64,000 bases of DNA, taken from contig NZ_FNYV01000002.1 of the NCBI RefSeq assembly GCF_900109115.1, positions 496,001-560,000 on the forward strand, read 5' to 3'. Positions 32,061 through 41,525 of this stretch are shown here, in pieces. The notes beneath the pieces are model-generated. The model ran no database searches. It saw only the letters and a program-made list of their open reading frames with translations, and had not been told where the DNA came from. Within the stretch, counting starts at the first letter, position 1. Every line of letters starts with the position of its first letter. A program made the position numbers and the translations under genes. The stretch comes from Micromonospora phaseoli. Lineage in GTDB: Bacteria; Actinomycetota; Actinomycetes; Mycobacteriales; Micromonosporaceae.

Positions 32061-34310
32061 TCAGCCGCCCCGGACCTGCGCGGCGGCGGCGAGGAGGTTG
32101 GTCAACGACGCCTCCACCTCGGCATAGCCGCGGGTCTTGAGGCCGCAGTCAGGGTTGACCCAGAGCCGCTCGGCGGGCACCGCCGCCACGGCCCGCCGCA
32201 GCGCGTCGACGACCTCGGCCTGCGGTGGCACCCGGGGCGAGTGGATGTCCCAGACGCCGGGCCCGACGCCCCGGCGGTAGCCGATCCCGGCCAGGTCGTC
32301 GAGCACCTCCATCTTCGACCGGGACGCCTCGATGCTCGTCACGTCGGCGTCGAGGGCGTCGATGGCGGTGATCACCTCGCCGAACTCGGAGTAGCACAGG
32401 TGGGTGTGGATCTGGGTGTCGTCGGCGACGCCGCTGGTGGCCAGCCGGAACGCGCCGACGGACCAGTCCAGGTAGGCCTTGCGGTCGGCCCGACGCAGCG
32501 GCAGCGTCTCCCGCAGAGCCGGCTCGTCGACCTGGATGACCCGGATGCCCGCCGCCTCCAGGTCGTGGCACTCGTCGCGCAGCGCCAGGGCGACCTGGTC
32601 GGCGGTGTCGGCGAGCGGCTGGTCGACCCGCACGAACGACCACGCCAGGATCGTCACGGGACCGGTGAGCATGCCCTTGACCGGCCGGTCCGTCAACGAC
32701 TGGGCGAAGGTGGACCACCCGACGGTCATCGGTGACCGGCGCGCCACATCCCCGAAGATGATCGGCGGGCGTACGCAGCGGGAACCGTAGGACTGCACCC
32801 AGCCCTGCTCGGTGGCGGCGAACCCGTCGAGCTGCTCACCGAAGTACTGGACCATGTCGTTGCGTTCCGGCTCGCCGTGCACGAGCACGTCCAGGCCCAG
32901 CCGCTCCTGCAGCCGGATCACCTGCTCGACCTCGGCGCGCATCCGCTCGGTGTAGCCGGCGTCGTCGAGCCGGCCGGCCCGACGCTCGGCGCGGGCCCGG
33001 CGAAGCTCGGCGGTCTGCGGGAACGAGCCGATGGTCGTCGTCGGCAGCGGCGGCAGCTTCAGCCGGGCCTGCTGGGCCGCGGCCCGATCCGGATAGGCCC
33101 CGCGCTGCCGGTCGGTCGGCCGCAGCGCGGCGAGCCGGCCGCGTACGGTGTCGTCCCGCCAACCACCCGGGGCCGGCGGCAGCGGCTCCGGCAGACGCGT
33201 GGTGCCGTTACGCAGGGCTTCGCTGAGCAACACCACCTCGTCGACCTTCTGGCGGGCGAAGGCGAGCCGGCGACGCAGCTCCGGTTCGAGGGCGCGCTCG
33301 GCGGCCAGGTCGACCGGCACGTGCAGCAGCGAACAGGAGGTGGACACGGCGACGTGGTCGGCGAGCCCGGTCACGGCGGCACCCCGGGCGATCGCGGCAC
33401 GCAGGTCGGTACGCCACACGTTGCGCCCGTCGACCAGCCCGGCGACGATCGTCTTGCCCTGCAACGGCCCCGCGCCGGCGAGGCGCGCGAGGTTGCCGGG
33501 CCCGGCCACCAGGTCCAGCCCGAGGGCGTCGATCGGGGTGCCGAGCAGCGCGGGCAGCGCGTCGCCGAGCTCTCCGAAGTAGCTGGCGACGAAGATCCTG
33601 GGCCGCCGCGGCACGGCGCAGAGCCGGTCGTACGCCTCCCGCAGCGCGGCGATCTCGGCCGGAGTACGGTCGGCGACGTAGGCCGGCTCGTCCAGCTGCA
33701 CCCACGCCACGCCGGCATCGGCGAGTGCCCGCAGGATCTGGGCGTACACCTCCACCAGGTCGCCGAGCCGGTCGAACGGCGCTGCCCCCGGCTGCGCGGA
33801 CTTGGCCAGCAGCAGCAACGTCGCCGGACCGACCAGCACCGGCCGGGTCTCGACGCCCGCCTCGCGCGCCTCGGCGTACTCGCGTACCGCCTTCGCGGGG
33901 TTGGCCGCGAAGGCGGTGTCCGGGCCGATCTCCGGAACCAGGTAGTGGTAGTTCGTGTCGAACCACTTCGTCAGCTCCAGCGCCGGTTCGCTCGCCACGC
34001 CGCGCGCCATCGCGAAGTAGGTGTCCAGCTCGGAGAGGCCGAGCCGGGCGAAGCGCGGCGGGATCGCCCCGACGGCGACGGCGGTGTCGAGCACGTGGTC
34101 GTAGTAGGAGAACGTGTTCGACGGCAACGCGTCCAGGCGTGCGTCGCGCAGCGTCCGCCACACCTCGGCGCGCAGCCTGGCCGCAATGTCGTCCAACGCC
34201 GCGGCGTCGATCTCGCCGGCCCAGTAGGCCTCCACGGCCCTCTTCAGTTCACGGTTGCCACCGATGCGCGGATAGCCGAGCACGGTGCTCTGACCGAATG
34301 CGGTACTCAA
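32061..34310 (-). CDS. metE: Cobalamin-independent methionine synthase
   Basis: A 749-residue enzyme that transfers the methyl of methyltetrahydropteroyl-polyglutamate to homocysteine without B12. The N-terminal [20 protein letters not shown] and the C-terminal domain [10 protein letters not shown] are standard; zinc ligands lie in [10 protein letters not shown] and [12 protein letters not shown]. Start TTG 34310 is favoured by a GGAGGGG just upstream and by the usual N-terminus. A long-form cobalamin riboswitch precedes it, so it is expressed when B12 is scarce. Confidence 0.96.
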   Translation of the reverse strand: MSTAFGQSTVLGYPRIGGNRELKRAVEAYWAGEIDAAALDDIAARLRAEVWRTLRDARLDALPSNTFSYYDHVLDTAVAVGAIPPRFARLGLSELDTYFAMARGVASEPALELTKWFDTNYHYLVPEIGPDTAFAANPAKAVREYAEAREAGVETRPVLVGPATLLLLAKSAQPGAAPFDRLGDLVEVYAQILRALADAGVAWVQLDEPAYVADRTPAEIAALREAYDRLCAVPRRPRIFVASYFGELGDALPALLGTPIDALGLDLVAGPGNLARLAGAGPLQGKTIVAGLVDGRNVWRTDLRAAIARGAAVTGLADHVAVSTSCSLLHVPVDLAAERALEPELRRRLAFARQKVDEVVLLSEALRNGTTRLPEPLPPAPGGWRDDTVRGRLAALRPTDRQRGAYPDRAAAQQARLKLPPLPTTTIGSFPQTAELRRARAERRAGRLDDAGYTERMRAEVEQVIRLQERLGLDVLVHGEPERNDMVQYFGEQLDGFAATEQGWVQSYGSRCVRPPIIFGDVARRSPMTVGWSTFAQSLTDRPVKGMLTGPVTILAWSFVRVDQPLADTADQVALALRDECHDLEAAGIRVIQVDEPALRETLPLRRADRKAYLDWSVGAFRLATSGVADDTQIHTHLCYSEFGEVITAIDALDADVTSIEASRSKMEVLDDLAGIGYRRGVGPGVWDIHSPRVPPQAEVVDALRRAVAAVPAERLWVNPDCGLKTRGYAEVEASLTNLLAAAAQVRGG

Positions 34311-34314
34311 CAGG

Positions 34315-34359
34315 TCCCCTCCCTCGAAGTCGCCGAGGACTCGCGCGAGGGCGGAGGGA
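34315..34359 (-). promoter_or_regulatory. Hairpin covering the metE ribosome-binding site
   Basis: CGAGGG next to the GGAGGGG ribosome site (34326-34315) can pair with CCCTCG and part of TCCCTCC (34351-34346 and beyond), with a small bulge. This could be the off-state structure of the metE riboswitch. Pairing was assessed by eye only. Confidence 0.4.
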
Positions 34360-34442
34360 AGGAAGCACCCGTGAGGTGCCGGCTTCCGCCCTGACCCTCC
34401 CGAGAGGCCGTCGGCGGCGCACACCGACCGGTGTACGCGGCG

Positions 34443-34600
34443 CGGGCAGGTCTTCGGACTCGTGGGCGTGACCTGTCCGGTCGCCTACTGGCCGTCGCTT
34501 CCCGGGCACAGCGGCCCAGTGCTCGTTGACGGCGGTCGTTCCCACTCACCGCTGCGGGGCAGTCCCGGACTCACACCGGGTTCCCTCTTACGACGTCCCA
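34443..34600 (-). promoter_or_regulatory. Cobalamin riboswitch 3 (long type), upstream of metE
   Basis: On the minus strand the core GAGGGAACCCGGUGUGAGUCC..., CUGCCCCGCAGCGGUGAGU, the peripheral arm with CACUGGG and CGGGAAGCGACGGCCAGUAGG, and the B12 box ACGAGUCCGAAGACCUGCC are all present. This is the full-size class I-like cobalamin aptamer. Outer stem limits are approximate. B12 binding should lower metE expression. Confidence 0.95.
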
Positions 34601-34685
34601 CCCGTCACGGCTGGGACGAACCAACACCGTCCACCACCCTACCCGCCCCCACCCTCTCCCCTCCCCTCCCGCCCTCCCCACCCAT

Positions 34686-34755
34686 CCCCGTCGATCTAGG
34701 GATTATCGTCGCTGCTGGAGATCGACTAGCGACGATTGTCCCTAGATCGACGGGG
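34686..34755. repeat. 28-bp-arm near-perfect palindrome (dispersed repeat copy 1)
   Basis: Arms 34686-34713 and 34728-34755 match at 26 of 28 positions around a 14-nt loop. It begins 12 bp after the nrdB stop on the minus strand and could serve as its terminator. A related, decayed copy is at 48882-48945, so it looks like a genome-dispersed palindromic element. Confidence 0.75.
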
Positions 34756-34766
34756 AGTGGGACTGC

Positions 34767-35822
34767 TCAGAAGTCGTCGTCGAACGAGACGCTGCCGCTG
34801 ACACCGACCTGGTACGCCGACACCCGCCGTTCGAAGAAGTTGGACAGCTCCTGCACGTCCTGCAACTCCATGAAGGCGAACGGGTTCTTCGAACCGTACA
34901 GCGGTGCGATGTCCAGCTGCGCCAACCGGCGATCGGCCACGTGCTGGAGATACTCGCGCATGTCCGTCAGGGAGAGACCCGAGACACCCTGTTCGAGCAG
35001 GTCCTCGGCGAACTGCACCTCGCACTCGACGGCCTCGGCGAGCATGTCGCGCACCTGACCGGCCACCTCGTCGTCGAAGAGGTCGGGCTCCTCCCGGCGG
35101 ACCGTGTCGACCACGTCGAAGGCGAAGGCCATGTGCATCGACTCGTCGCGGAACACCCAGTTGGTGCCGGAGGCCAGACCGTGCAGCAGCCCCCGGGACC
35201 GCAGGAAGTAGACGTAGGCGAACGCGCCGTAGAAGAACAACCCCTCGATGCAGGCGGCGAAGCAGATCAGGTTCAGCAGGAACGCCCGCCGGTCGGCCCG
35301 GGTACGCAGCTCGCGCAGCTCGTAGATCGAGTCGATCCAGCGGAAGCAGAACTCGGCCTTGCGGCGGATCGACGGGATGTTCTCCACCGCGGCGAACGCC
35401 TCGTACCGTTCCTGCTCGTCGGGCACGTAGGTGTCCAACAGGTTGAGGTAGAACTGGACGTGCACCGCCTCCTCGAACAGCTGCCGGGACAGGTAGAGCC
35501 GGCCCTCCGGGCTGTTGACGTGCTGGTAGAGGTTGAGCACCAGGTTGTTGGCGACGATGGTGTCACCGGTGGCGAAGAACGCCACCAGCCGGCCGACCAG
35601 ATGCCGTTCCGCGGGCGACAGACGGGACAGGTCGGCCAGGTCGGAGTGCAGGTCGACCTCCTCGACGGTCCAGGTGTTCTTGATCGCGTCGCGGAAGCGG
35701 TCGAAGAAGTGGGGATAGCGCATCGGCCGCAGGGTCAGGTCCATGCCGGGGTCGAGCAGCATCTGCCGCTCACGCGGGCCAGTGGCGCTGGGGCGGGATC
35801 CGGGAACAGTGGTCACTGGCAT
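34767..35822 (-). CDS. nrdB: Class Ia ribonucleotide reductase, small subunit
   Basis: A 351-residue R2 subunit with a ferritin-like di-iron core that makes the radical for NrdA. Metal-ligand helices are visible as FEEAVHVQFY near residue 117 and RDESMHMAFAF near 222, and the C-terminal acidic tail SFDDDF would dock into NrdA. The ATG at 35822 lies 10 bp inside the nrdA 3' end, so the subunits are coupled. Control comes from the riboswitch ahead of nrdA. Confidence 0.94.
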   Translation of the reverse strand: MPVTTVPGSRPSATGPRERQMLLDPGMDLTLRPMRYPHFFDRFRDAIKNTWTVEEVDLHSDLADLSRLSPAERHLVGRLVAFFATGDTIVANNLVLNLYQHVNSPEGRLYLSRQLFEEAVHVQFYLNLLDTYVPDEQERYEAFAAVENIPSIRRKAEFCFRWIDSIYELRELRTRADRRAFLLNLICFAACIEGLFFYGAFAYVYFLRSRGLLHGLASGTNWVFRDESMHMAFAFDVVDTVRREEPDLFDDEVAGQVRDMLAEAVECEVQFAEDLLEQGVSGLSLTDMREYLQHVADRRLAQLDIAPLYGSKNPFAFMELQDVQELSNFFERRVSAYQVGVSGSVSFDDDF

Positions 35823-38203
35823 GCCTCGCAGCTTTCGGGGTTCTCCACGGAGCAGGCCAACGCCTCGTCGTCGCTGACCGCGACGATCGGCTGGACCGCC
35901 GGGGTGAGGGCGACGGTGGCCTGCTGGATGCGGGTCGCGGGACGCGAGCGCAGGTAGTAGGTGGTCTTCAGCCCGGACTTCCAGGCGTACAGGTACATCG
36001 AGGAGAGCTTGCCGATGGTCGGCGCGCTGATGAACAGGTTCAGCGACTGCGACTGGTCGATGAACGGCGCGCGGGCGGCGGCCAGGTCCACCAGGGCCCG
36101 CTGCGGCAGCTCCCACGCGGTACGGAACAGCTCCCGCACCTCCGCCGGCAACTCGGCGACGCCCTGCACCGACCCCTCGGCCCGCTTGATCTGCTCGCGG
36201 ATCGCTGCCGTCCACAGCCCGCGCGCCTTCAGCTCACCCACCAGGTAGGTGTTGACCTGGAGGAACTCCCCGGACATCGTCTCCCGCTTGAACAGGTTCG
36301 ACACCTGCGGCTCGATGCACTCGTAGCAGCCGGCTATCGAGGCGATGGTGGCGGTCGGGGCGATCGCCACCAGTAGCGAGTTCCGCAGGCCGTGGGCGGC
36401 GATCGCCTCGCGCAGCGCGGCCCACCGCTGCGCCTGGGTCAGCTCCGCACCCCAGAGGTCCGGATGCAACTGACCGTTCGCGGCCCGCGTCTGCGCGTAC
36501 GCGGGATGCGGGCCGAACCGCTCGGCGAGACCGGCCGAGGTCTCCAGCGCGGTCAGGAAGATCTCCTCCTGCACCCGGGTCGACAGCTCCCGCGCCGGCG
36601 CCGAGTCGAACGGCAGACGCAGGGTGAACAGCGCGTCCTGCAGGCCCATCAGCCCGAGCCCCACCGGGCGCCAGCGCGGGTTCGACGCCGCCGCCTGTTC
36701 GGCCGGGTAGTAGTTGATGTCGATCACCCGGTCGAGGAACACCACCGCGGTGCGTACGGTCGCGCGCAGCCGGTCCCAGTCGACGCCGTCCGCGCTCACG
36801 TGCGCACCCAGGTTGATCGACCCCAGGTTGCACACGGCGGTCTCGGTGTCGCTGTTGACCTCGAGGATCTCGGTGCACAGGTTGGAGAGGTGGATCGTGT
36901 TGCCGGGCGCGCCGGTCTGGTTGGAGAGCCGGTTCGAGGCGTCCTTGAAGGTCATCCAGCCGTTGCCGGTCTGGGCGAGGGTACGCATCATCCGCCCGTA
37001 CAGGTCGCGGGCCTTGACCGTCCGGACGGCCTTCTTCTCCGCCGCCCGGTACGCCTGGTCGAAGGCGTCGCCGAACAGGTCGGGCAGTTCGGGCGCGTCG
37101 GACGGGTCGATCAGCGACCAGTCACCGTCCGCCTCGACCCGCCGCATGAACTCGTCCGGGATCCAGTTGGCCAGGTTGAGGTTGTGCGTACGCCGGGACT
37201 CCTCGCCGGTGTTGTCGCGCAGCTCCAGGAACTCCTCGATGTCCGGATGCCAGGGTTCGAGGTAGACACAGGCCGCGCCCTTGCGCCGGCCGCCCTGGTT
37301 GACCGCCGCCACGCCCGCGTCGAGCGTCTTGAGGAACGGCACGATACCGTTCGACCTGCCGTTGGTCCCCCTGATCAGCGCGCCGCGACCCCGCACCCGC
37401 GCCCAGGAGATGCCGATGCCGCCGGAGAACTTCGACAGCTTCGCCACCTGGTGGTAACGCTCGTAGATCGAGTCGAGTTCGTCGCGTGGCGAGTCGACCA
37501 GGAAGCACGACGACATCTGGGTGTGCCGGGTACCCGAGTTGAACAGCGTCGGTGAGCTCGGCAGATAGGCCAGGCTGGACATCAGCCGGTAGAACCCGAT
37601 CGCCTCGCCCGGCGTCTGCGACAGCCCGCAGGCGACCCGCAGCAGCCAGTACTGCGGCGTCTCCACCACCAGGCGGGTCTCCGGATGCCGCAGCAGGTAC
37701 CGATCCGCGACCGTCCGCAGGCCGAAGTACTCGAACCGCAGGTCACCGTCCAGGTCGACCGCGTCGTCCAGCTTGCGCGCGTGACGGGCCACGAACGCCG
37801 CGGTGTCGTCCCCGATCAGCCCCAGACCGTGCGCGTACCGGATCGACTGGCTGAAGCTCGCCACCTGCTGCCCACGTACCTCCTTGTCCACGTACGCGAC
37901 CAGCAGCCGGGCGGCCAGCTTCGAGTACTGCGGCTCCTCGCCGATCAACTCGGCGGCCGTCTGGATGGAGAGCTTGTCCAGCTCAGCGGTGGTGGCGCCG
38001 TCGTACAGGCCGCTGATGGTCTTGGTGGCCACCCGGAGCGGGTCCACCTCGTCGAGGTCGGCCACCCACCGCTCCACCGCACGGACGATCTTGTTGACGT
38101 CCACCGGCTCGGTGGCGCCGCTGCGTTTGCGGACCTGCATCGCGTGTCGGCGCTGCTCCGACACACCTGGGCCGGACGCCGCCATCTGCTGCACGACCGT
38201 CAC
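35813..38203 (-). CDS. nrdA: Class Ia ribonucleotide reductase, large subunit
   Basis: A 796-residue R1 subunit reducing ribonucleoside diphosphates. An N-terminal ATP cone (QVRKRSGATEPVDVNKIVRAVE, about residues 21-110) suggests dATP feedback; the barrel has SPTLFNSGTRHTQMSSCF, NLCTEILEVNSDTETAVCNLGSINL and a C-terminal redox pair SCEACQ. Start GTG 38203 has GGAGAGAG upstream. A cobalamin riboswitch in its leader fits actinomycetes that also own the B12-dependent class II enzyme and use class I only when B12 is lacking. Confidence 0.95.
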   Translation of the reverse strand: MTVVQQMAASGPGVSEQRRHAMQVRKRSGATEPVDVNKIVRAVERWVADLDEVDPLRVATKTISGLYDGATTAELDKLSIQTAAELIGEEPQYSKLAARLLVAYVDKEVRGQQVASFSQSIRYAHGLGLIGDDTAAFVARHARKLDDAVDLDGDLRFEYFGLRTVADRYLLRHPETRLVVETPQYWLLRVACGLSQTPGEAIGFYRLMSSLAYLPSSPTLFNSGTRHTQMSSCFLVDSPRDELDSIYERYHQVAKLSKFSGGIGISWARVRGRGALIRGTNGRSNGIVPFLKTLDAGVAAVNQGGRRKGAACVYLEPWHPDIEEFLELRDNTGEESRRTHNLNLANWIPDEFMRRVEADGDWSLIDPSDAPELPDLFGDAFDQAYRAAEKKAVRTVKARDLYGRMMRTLAQTGNGWMTFKDASNRLSNQTGAPGNTIHLSNLCTEILEVNSDTETAVCNLGSINLGAHVSADGVDWDRLRATVRTAVVFLDRVIDINYYPAEQAAASNPRWRPVGLGLMGLQDALFTLRLPFDSAPARELSTRVQEEIFLTALETSAGLAERFGPHPAYAQTRAANGQLHPDLWGAELTQAQRWAALREAIAAHGLRNSLLVAIAPTATIASIAGCYECIEPQVSNLFKRETMSGEFLQVNTYLVGELKARGLWTAAIREQIKRAEGSVQGVAELPAEVRELFRTAWELPQRALVDLAAARAPFIDQSQSLNLFISAPTIGKLSSMYLYAWKSGLKTTYYLRSRPATRIQQATVALTPAVQPIVAVSDDEALACSVENPESCEACQ

Positions 38204-38320
38204 GTCTCTCTCCTCGCGCCGTCTGGTGAGGGCCTCGGACGCGCAGGAGAACGCCACCGGGTCCACGTCTGACGGCGCGTACCCGGTTGATGGCGTCGGC
38301 CGTCCCGCGCAGCCTGCGGC

Positions 38321-38344
38321 CGCCGCCCGCGAGCGCGGGCGGCG
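38321..38344 (-). terminator. Terminator in nrdAB leader
   Basis: A perfect 11-bp GC stem (CGCCGCCCGCG / CGCGGGCGGCG) with minimal loop lies directly 3' of riboswitch 4 on the minus strand and before nrdA. It probably is the expression platform: transcription stops when B12 binds. Confidence 0.7.
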
Positions 38345-38348
38345 AGCT

Positions 38349-38500
38349 GGCAGGTCTTCGGACTCGTGGGCGTGCTCGCGCGTTCCTACTGGCCGTCGCT
38401 TCCCAGGCCGGGGCCCAGTGCTGTGTGACGGCGGTCGTTCCCACTCACCGCTGCGGGGCAGTTCCGGTCTCGCACCGGATTCCCTCTTGCCTCGGCCGCC
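38349..38500 (-). promoter_or_regulatory. Cobalamin riboswitch 4 (long type), upstream of nrdAB
   Basis: Minus-strand core GAGGGAAUCCGGUGCGAGACCGG, CUGCCCCGCAGCGGUGAGU, arm CACUGGG...CUGGGAAGCGACGGCCAGUAGG and B12 box ACGAGUCCGAAGACCUGCC. Long class I-like form, nearly the same as the metE aptamer over the core. Outer limit approximate. Confidence 0.95.
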
Positions 38501-38530
38501 CTGGATGGACGCCCGAACCAGCTACGGGTG

Positions 38531-38546
38531 ACACCATATATGGGCC
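38531..38546. promoter_or_regulatory. Candidate NrdR box over nrdAB promoter
   Basis: ACACCATATATGGGCC contains the perfect palindrome CCATATATGG and resembles the NrdR consensus (ACAC-AT-rich core-GTGT). On the minus strand a -35-like TTGCGC and a -10-like TATGGT (16-bp spacing) overlap it. NrdR sites normally come in pairs; only a weak second site was seen. Confidence 0.4.
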
Positions 38547-38713
38547 ACCCGATAGCGCAAGGCCCCAGATGCTGTGCCGGCGTGTCCGTGCAATCGACAT
38601 CACATCCGTACCTCGGCACGGGCTGGCGGCGGTGCGGCCGAACGGGGATGATCGAACGACACCGCCACCACACCCCGGATCGTTGGATCGGGGTGGAGAA
38701 GAGGTCGACGTCG

Positions 38714-39670
38714 ATGACCCCGGCACAGCTGCGCGCATACGTCGCGGTGGTCCGGCTGGGCTCGGTCAAACAGGCCGCCACGCAGCTCGAGGTCTCCGAG
38801 TCCGCCGTCTCGCTGCACATCGGACAGTTGCGTAAGGAGTTCGGTGACAAGCTGTTCTCCCGCACCGCCGTCGGCCTGGCCTTCACCCCCGGAGGGCTGC
38901 GACTGGCCAGCCGGGCGACCGAACTGCTGGGCCTGCAGGACCGCACGGTCGTCGAGGTGAACGCCGCGGCCCGTGGTCGCCGGCTGCTGCGGGTCGCCGC
39001 CTCCAGCCTCTTCGCCGAGCTCGCCGCACCGGGGTTGATCGAGCTGTTCACCAGGCGCGCCGCCGACCTCGACGTCGAACTCAGCGTGTGCAACCCGGAC
39101 TCCTTCGAGACGTTGCTGCGCAACCGGGCCGCGGACATCGCGATCGGGCCCCAGCCGCCGGTGCTGGACAAGGCGATCGCCTGTCGTCCGGTGATGAACT
39201 ACCGGCTCCTGATCGTCGTCGGGCCGGACCACCCACTGGCCGGAATGCGTGCGTCGGCGGCGCAACTGCGCGAGCAGACCTGGCTGCTCGGGCCGTCGGC
39301 GGCGACCGGCCTGGGCGCGGTGCCGGCGATGCTGCGCCGGCTCGCCGTACCCGACGATCGGCAGCAGATCTTCCAGAGCCATGCGGCCGCGCTGGGCGAG
39401 GCGAAACGCGGCAAGGGCATCACACCGGCGTTGTCGTTCACCGTCGCGCCGGACGTCCGCAGCGGCCAGCTGCTGATGCTGGACGGGCCGCACGCGACGT
39501 CCGAGGCCGTCTGGCACTCGCTGGTGCTCACCGATCCGAGCGCCCCGTCGGCCGCCGCCGAGCTGTCCCGGTTCGCCTCGACGTCGCGGGCGATTCAGGC
39601 GATGATGCGCGGCGCGGGCGTCAGCGCGGGCCACTTCAGACCGGCGGTCCACGTGACGCTCTGGAGCTGA
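38714..39670 (+). CDS. LysR-family regulator, probably of CO dehydrogenase genes
   Basis: A 318-residue regulator. The N-terminal winged helix is LRAYVAVVRLGSVKQAATQL followed by EVSESAVSLHIGQLRKE (residues 5-45); residues 85-290 form the ligand-binding domain. ATG 38714 is chosen for GGAGAAGAGG upstream; longer in-frame starts run into the nrd promoter. It is convergent with the cox operon and its last 76 bp overlap the coxE-like gene. LysR genes commonly sit beside aerobic CO dehydrogenase loci; the palindrome at 47722-47761 is a possible target. Confidence 0.85.
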   Translation: MTPAQLRAYVAVVRLGSVKQAATQLEVSESAVSLHIGQLRKEFGDKLFSRTAVGLAFTPGGLRLASRATELLGLQDRTVVEVNAAARGRRLLRVAASSLFAELAAPGLIELFTRRAADLDVELSVCNPDSFETLLRNRAADIAIGPQPPVLDKAIACRPVMNYRLLIVVGPDHPLAGMRASAAQLREQTWLLGPSAATGLGAVPAMLRRLAVPDDRQQIFQSHAAALGEAKRGKGITPALSFTVAPDVRSGQLLMLDGPHATSEAVWHSLVLTDPSAPSAAAELSRFASTSRAIQAMMRGAGVSAGHFRPAVHVTLWS

Positions 39671-40827
39671 CGGGCAGCGTCCATCAGATCCTGGAACGTC
39701 GCGGCCGGCAGCAACCCGTCGCAGTAGGGCAGCGCGGCGGCCATGCCCGCCACCCGGGGCACGAAGCCCGGCGTCCCGGCCCGGGGATTCAGCCACACGA
39801 TCCGGTGCGCCCGGCGACGCAGTCGCGCCATGGCAGCGGCGAGCTCGCTCGCCGGGTCGCTGTCCCAACCGTCCGAGCCGATCACCACCACCGCCCCACG
39901 AAGCGCGTCACCGTGCCGGGAGGCGAGCAGGGCGCGCAGGTTCGTGGCGATCCGGGTACCGCCGAACCGGTCGGTCACCGCCGCGCCGGCCTGCTCGACC
40001 GCCTCGACCGGGGAGCTCTGGCGGAGCACGGCGGTGAGCCGGCTCAACCTGGTCCCGAACGCGAACACCTCGGCATCGGCGACCGTCGCGAACGCCCGCA
40101 TCAGGTGCAGGTAGGCCGCCGCCTGTGCCCGCATGCTCTCGCTGACGTCGCAGAGCAGCACGACCCGGCGTGCTCGGCGGACCGGCCGCTCGCGGACCAC
40201 CTCGACCGGCTCCCAGCCGGTGCGGCGCGCCCGGGCCATGGTGGGCCGCAGCGCGACCCGCCGGCCGGTCGGGCTGACCACGTGCCGCCGGCTGCGCCGG
40301 GTCGGCCAGTTCGCGACGGCCTGCCGCAGAGCGTCGCCGAGCTGGGCGACCTGCTCGGCGTCGAGCTCCTCGAACGGCCGGTCGGCGAGCCCGGCGAGCG
40401 CGGCGGGACGCCGTTCCGGCAGCCGCAGCGCGGCCTCGGACGCCGCCGCCTCGGCGACGGCCGGCGGCAGCGTCACCCAGGGCAGACCGCCACCCGGCCC
40501 CGGGTCGGCGCTGGACGACGGCACCGGCACGTGCACGTCGTCGCGACGACCGGGCGGGACGGCGGACCGGGTCAGCGGCAGCGGTGGCGCCTCGGCGAAG
40601 ACCGCCGCGAAGACCCGGTCGAAGGTGGCGAGGTGCTCGTGCCGCCGGACCAGGCTGATCCGGGCCATCCAGTAGAGCGTGGACAGCTGCACCGGCGGGT
40701 TGACGGCGAGCGCCCGGACCAGGTCGTCGACCTGGGTGAGGCCGGCGGGCACCCCGGCGTGCCGCAGCCGGTCGGCGAGCGCCACCGCGAAGGCGGCGCG
40801 ATCGGTGCCGCGCAGCACGGCGGTCAC
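39595..40827 (-). CDS. coxE: CoxE-like von Willebrand factor A protein
   Basis: A 410-residue cytosolic protein with a C-terminal VWA domain; the metal-site motif VVLLCDVSESM is near residue 220 and TRIATNLRALL supplies the conserved Thr. CoxE works with the MoxR-type ATPase (CoxD) in maturing the Mo-Cu site of CO dehydrogenase. GTG 40827 overlaps the coxG stop. Last gene of the operon, and its 3' end overlaps the convergent LysR gene by 76 bp. Confidence 0.88.
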   Translation of the reverse strand: MTAVLRGTDRAAFAVALADRLRHAGVPAGLTQVDDLVRALAVNPPVQLSTLYWMARISLVRRHEHLATFDRVFAAVFAEAPPLPLTRSAVPPGRRDDVHVPVPSSSADPGPGGGLPWVTLPPAVAEAAASEAALRLPERRPAALAGLADRPFEELDAEQVAQLGDALRQAVANWPTRRSRRHVVSPTGRRVALRPTMARARRTGWEPVEVVRERPVRRARRVVLLCDVSESMRAQAAAYLHLMRAFATVADAEVFAFGTRLSRLTAVLRQSSPVEAVEQAGAAVTDRFGGTRIATNLRALLASRHGDALRGAVVVIGSDGWDSDPASELAAAMARLRRRAHRIVWLNPRAGTPGFVPRVAGMAAALPYCDGLLPAATFQDLMDAARQLQSVTWTAGLKWPALTPAPRIIA

Positions 40828-41525
40828 CGCCGCGCGACCAGCCAGGTGATCACCGCGCCGGCCACCACCAGACCGACGAGCACCGGCACGACCCGCTTGG
40901 TTATCGAACCGCCGGCGATGCCGAGCAGATCCAACGCCTCGGTCTCGGCGGGCGCGGTGCCGGCAGCGGCGACGGACGGCGGGACGGCGGGCGCGGTGCC
41001 GGCCGTCGCGGCGGGCGGCGGCGTCGCCGGTACCCCGGTGGCGTCCACCGGCTGCGGGGTCGGCGGGCTCGCGACATCCTGCTCGGCGGCCAGCTTCGCC
41101 TCGAGGTTGGCCGCGAACTGGGCGAGCAGCTTGCCCGACACCTCCTTGATCATGCCGCTGCCGAACTGGGCGAGCTTGCCCGAGATCCGCAGGTCGGTGT
41201 CCACACTCACCACGGTGCGCTCGCCGTCCGCGCGCAGCGCGGCGGTGACCAGCGCGGCGGCGTTGGCCGCCGAGCGGGCGTCGCGGCCCTTTGCGTCGAT
41301 CACGCCCCGGTAGCGGGTGTGGTCCTTCTCGGCGAACCGCGCGGTGCCCGCGAACTCGGAGACCACCGGTCCGACCTTGACCTTCACCTTGCCCTGGTAG
41401 ACATCGCCGTCGACGCCGGTGAGCTGGGCGCCGGGCAGGCAGGGCGCGACGCCCTCCAGGTCGGTGAGGACCGTCCAGGCGCGCTCGATCGGGACGTTGA
41501 CCGTGAACTCGTTGCTGATCTTCAT
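40824..41525 (-). CDS. coxG: CoxG-like SRPBCC protein with C-terminal membrane anchor
   Basis: A 233-residue protein. Residues 1-145 are the carbon monoxide dehydrogenase subunit G (SRPBCC) fold: MKISNEFTVNVPIERAWTVL and LISGK-like LRISGKLAQFGSGMI. A Pro/Ala/Thr linker (about 150-205) leads to one C-terminal transmembrane helix (VVPVLVGLVVAGAVITWLVARR-end), which could tether CO dehydrogenase to the membrane as described for CoxG. ATGA overlap with the ATPase gene. Confidence 0.9.
   Translation of the reverse strand: MKISNEFTVNVPIERAWTVLTDLEGVAPCLPGAQLTGVDGDVYQGKVKVKVGPVVSEFAGTARFAEKDHTRYRGVIDAKGRDARSAANAAALVTAALRADGERTVVSVDTDLRISGKLAQFGSGMIKEVSGKLLAQFAANLEAKLAAEQDVASPPTPQPVDATGVPATPPPAATAGTAPAVPPSVAAAGTAPAETEALDLLGIAGGSITKRVVPVLVGLVVAGAVITWLVARR

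Noticed and set aside
38528..38713. Upstream extension of the LysR gene to 38528
   Set aside because: The extra residues lack any fold likeness and the sequence there holds the nrdAB promoter and NrdR-like box; ATG 38714 has a good ribosome site and the normal LysR N-terminus.
39088..41313. 741-codon plus-strand frame across LysR, coxE and coxG
   Set aside because: Runs through three supported genes in the wrong frame or strand and has low-complexity composition.
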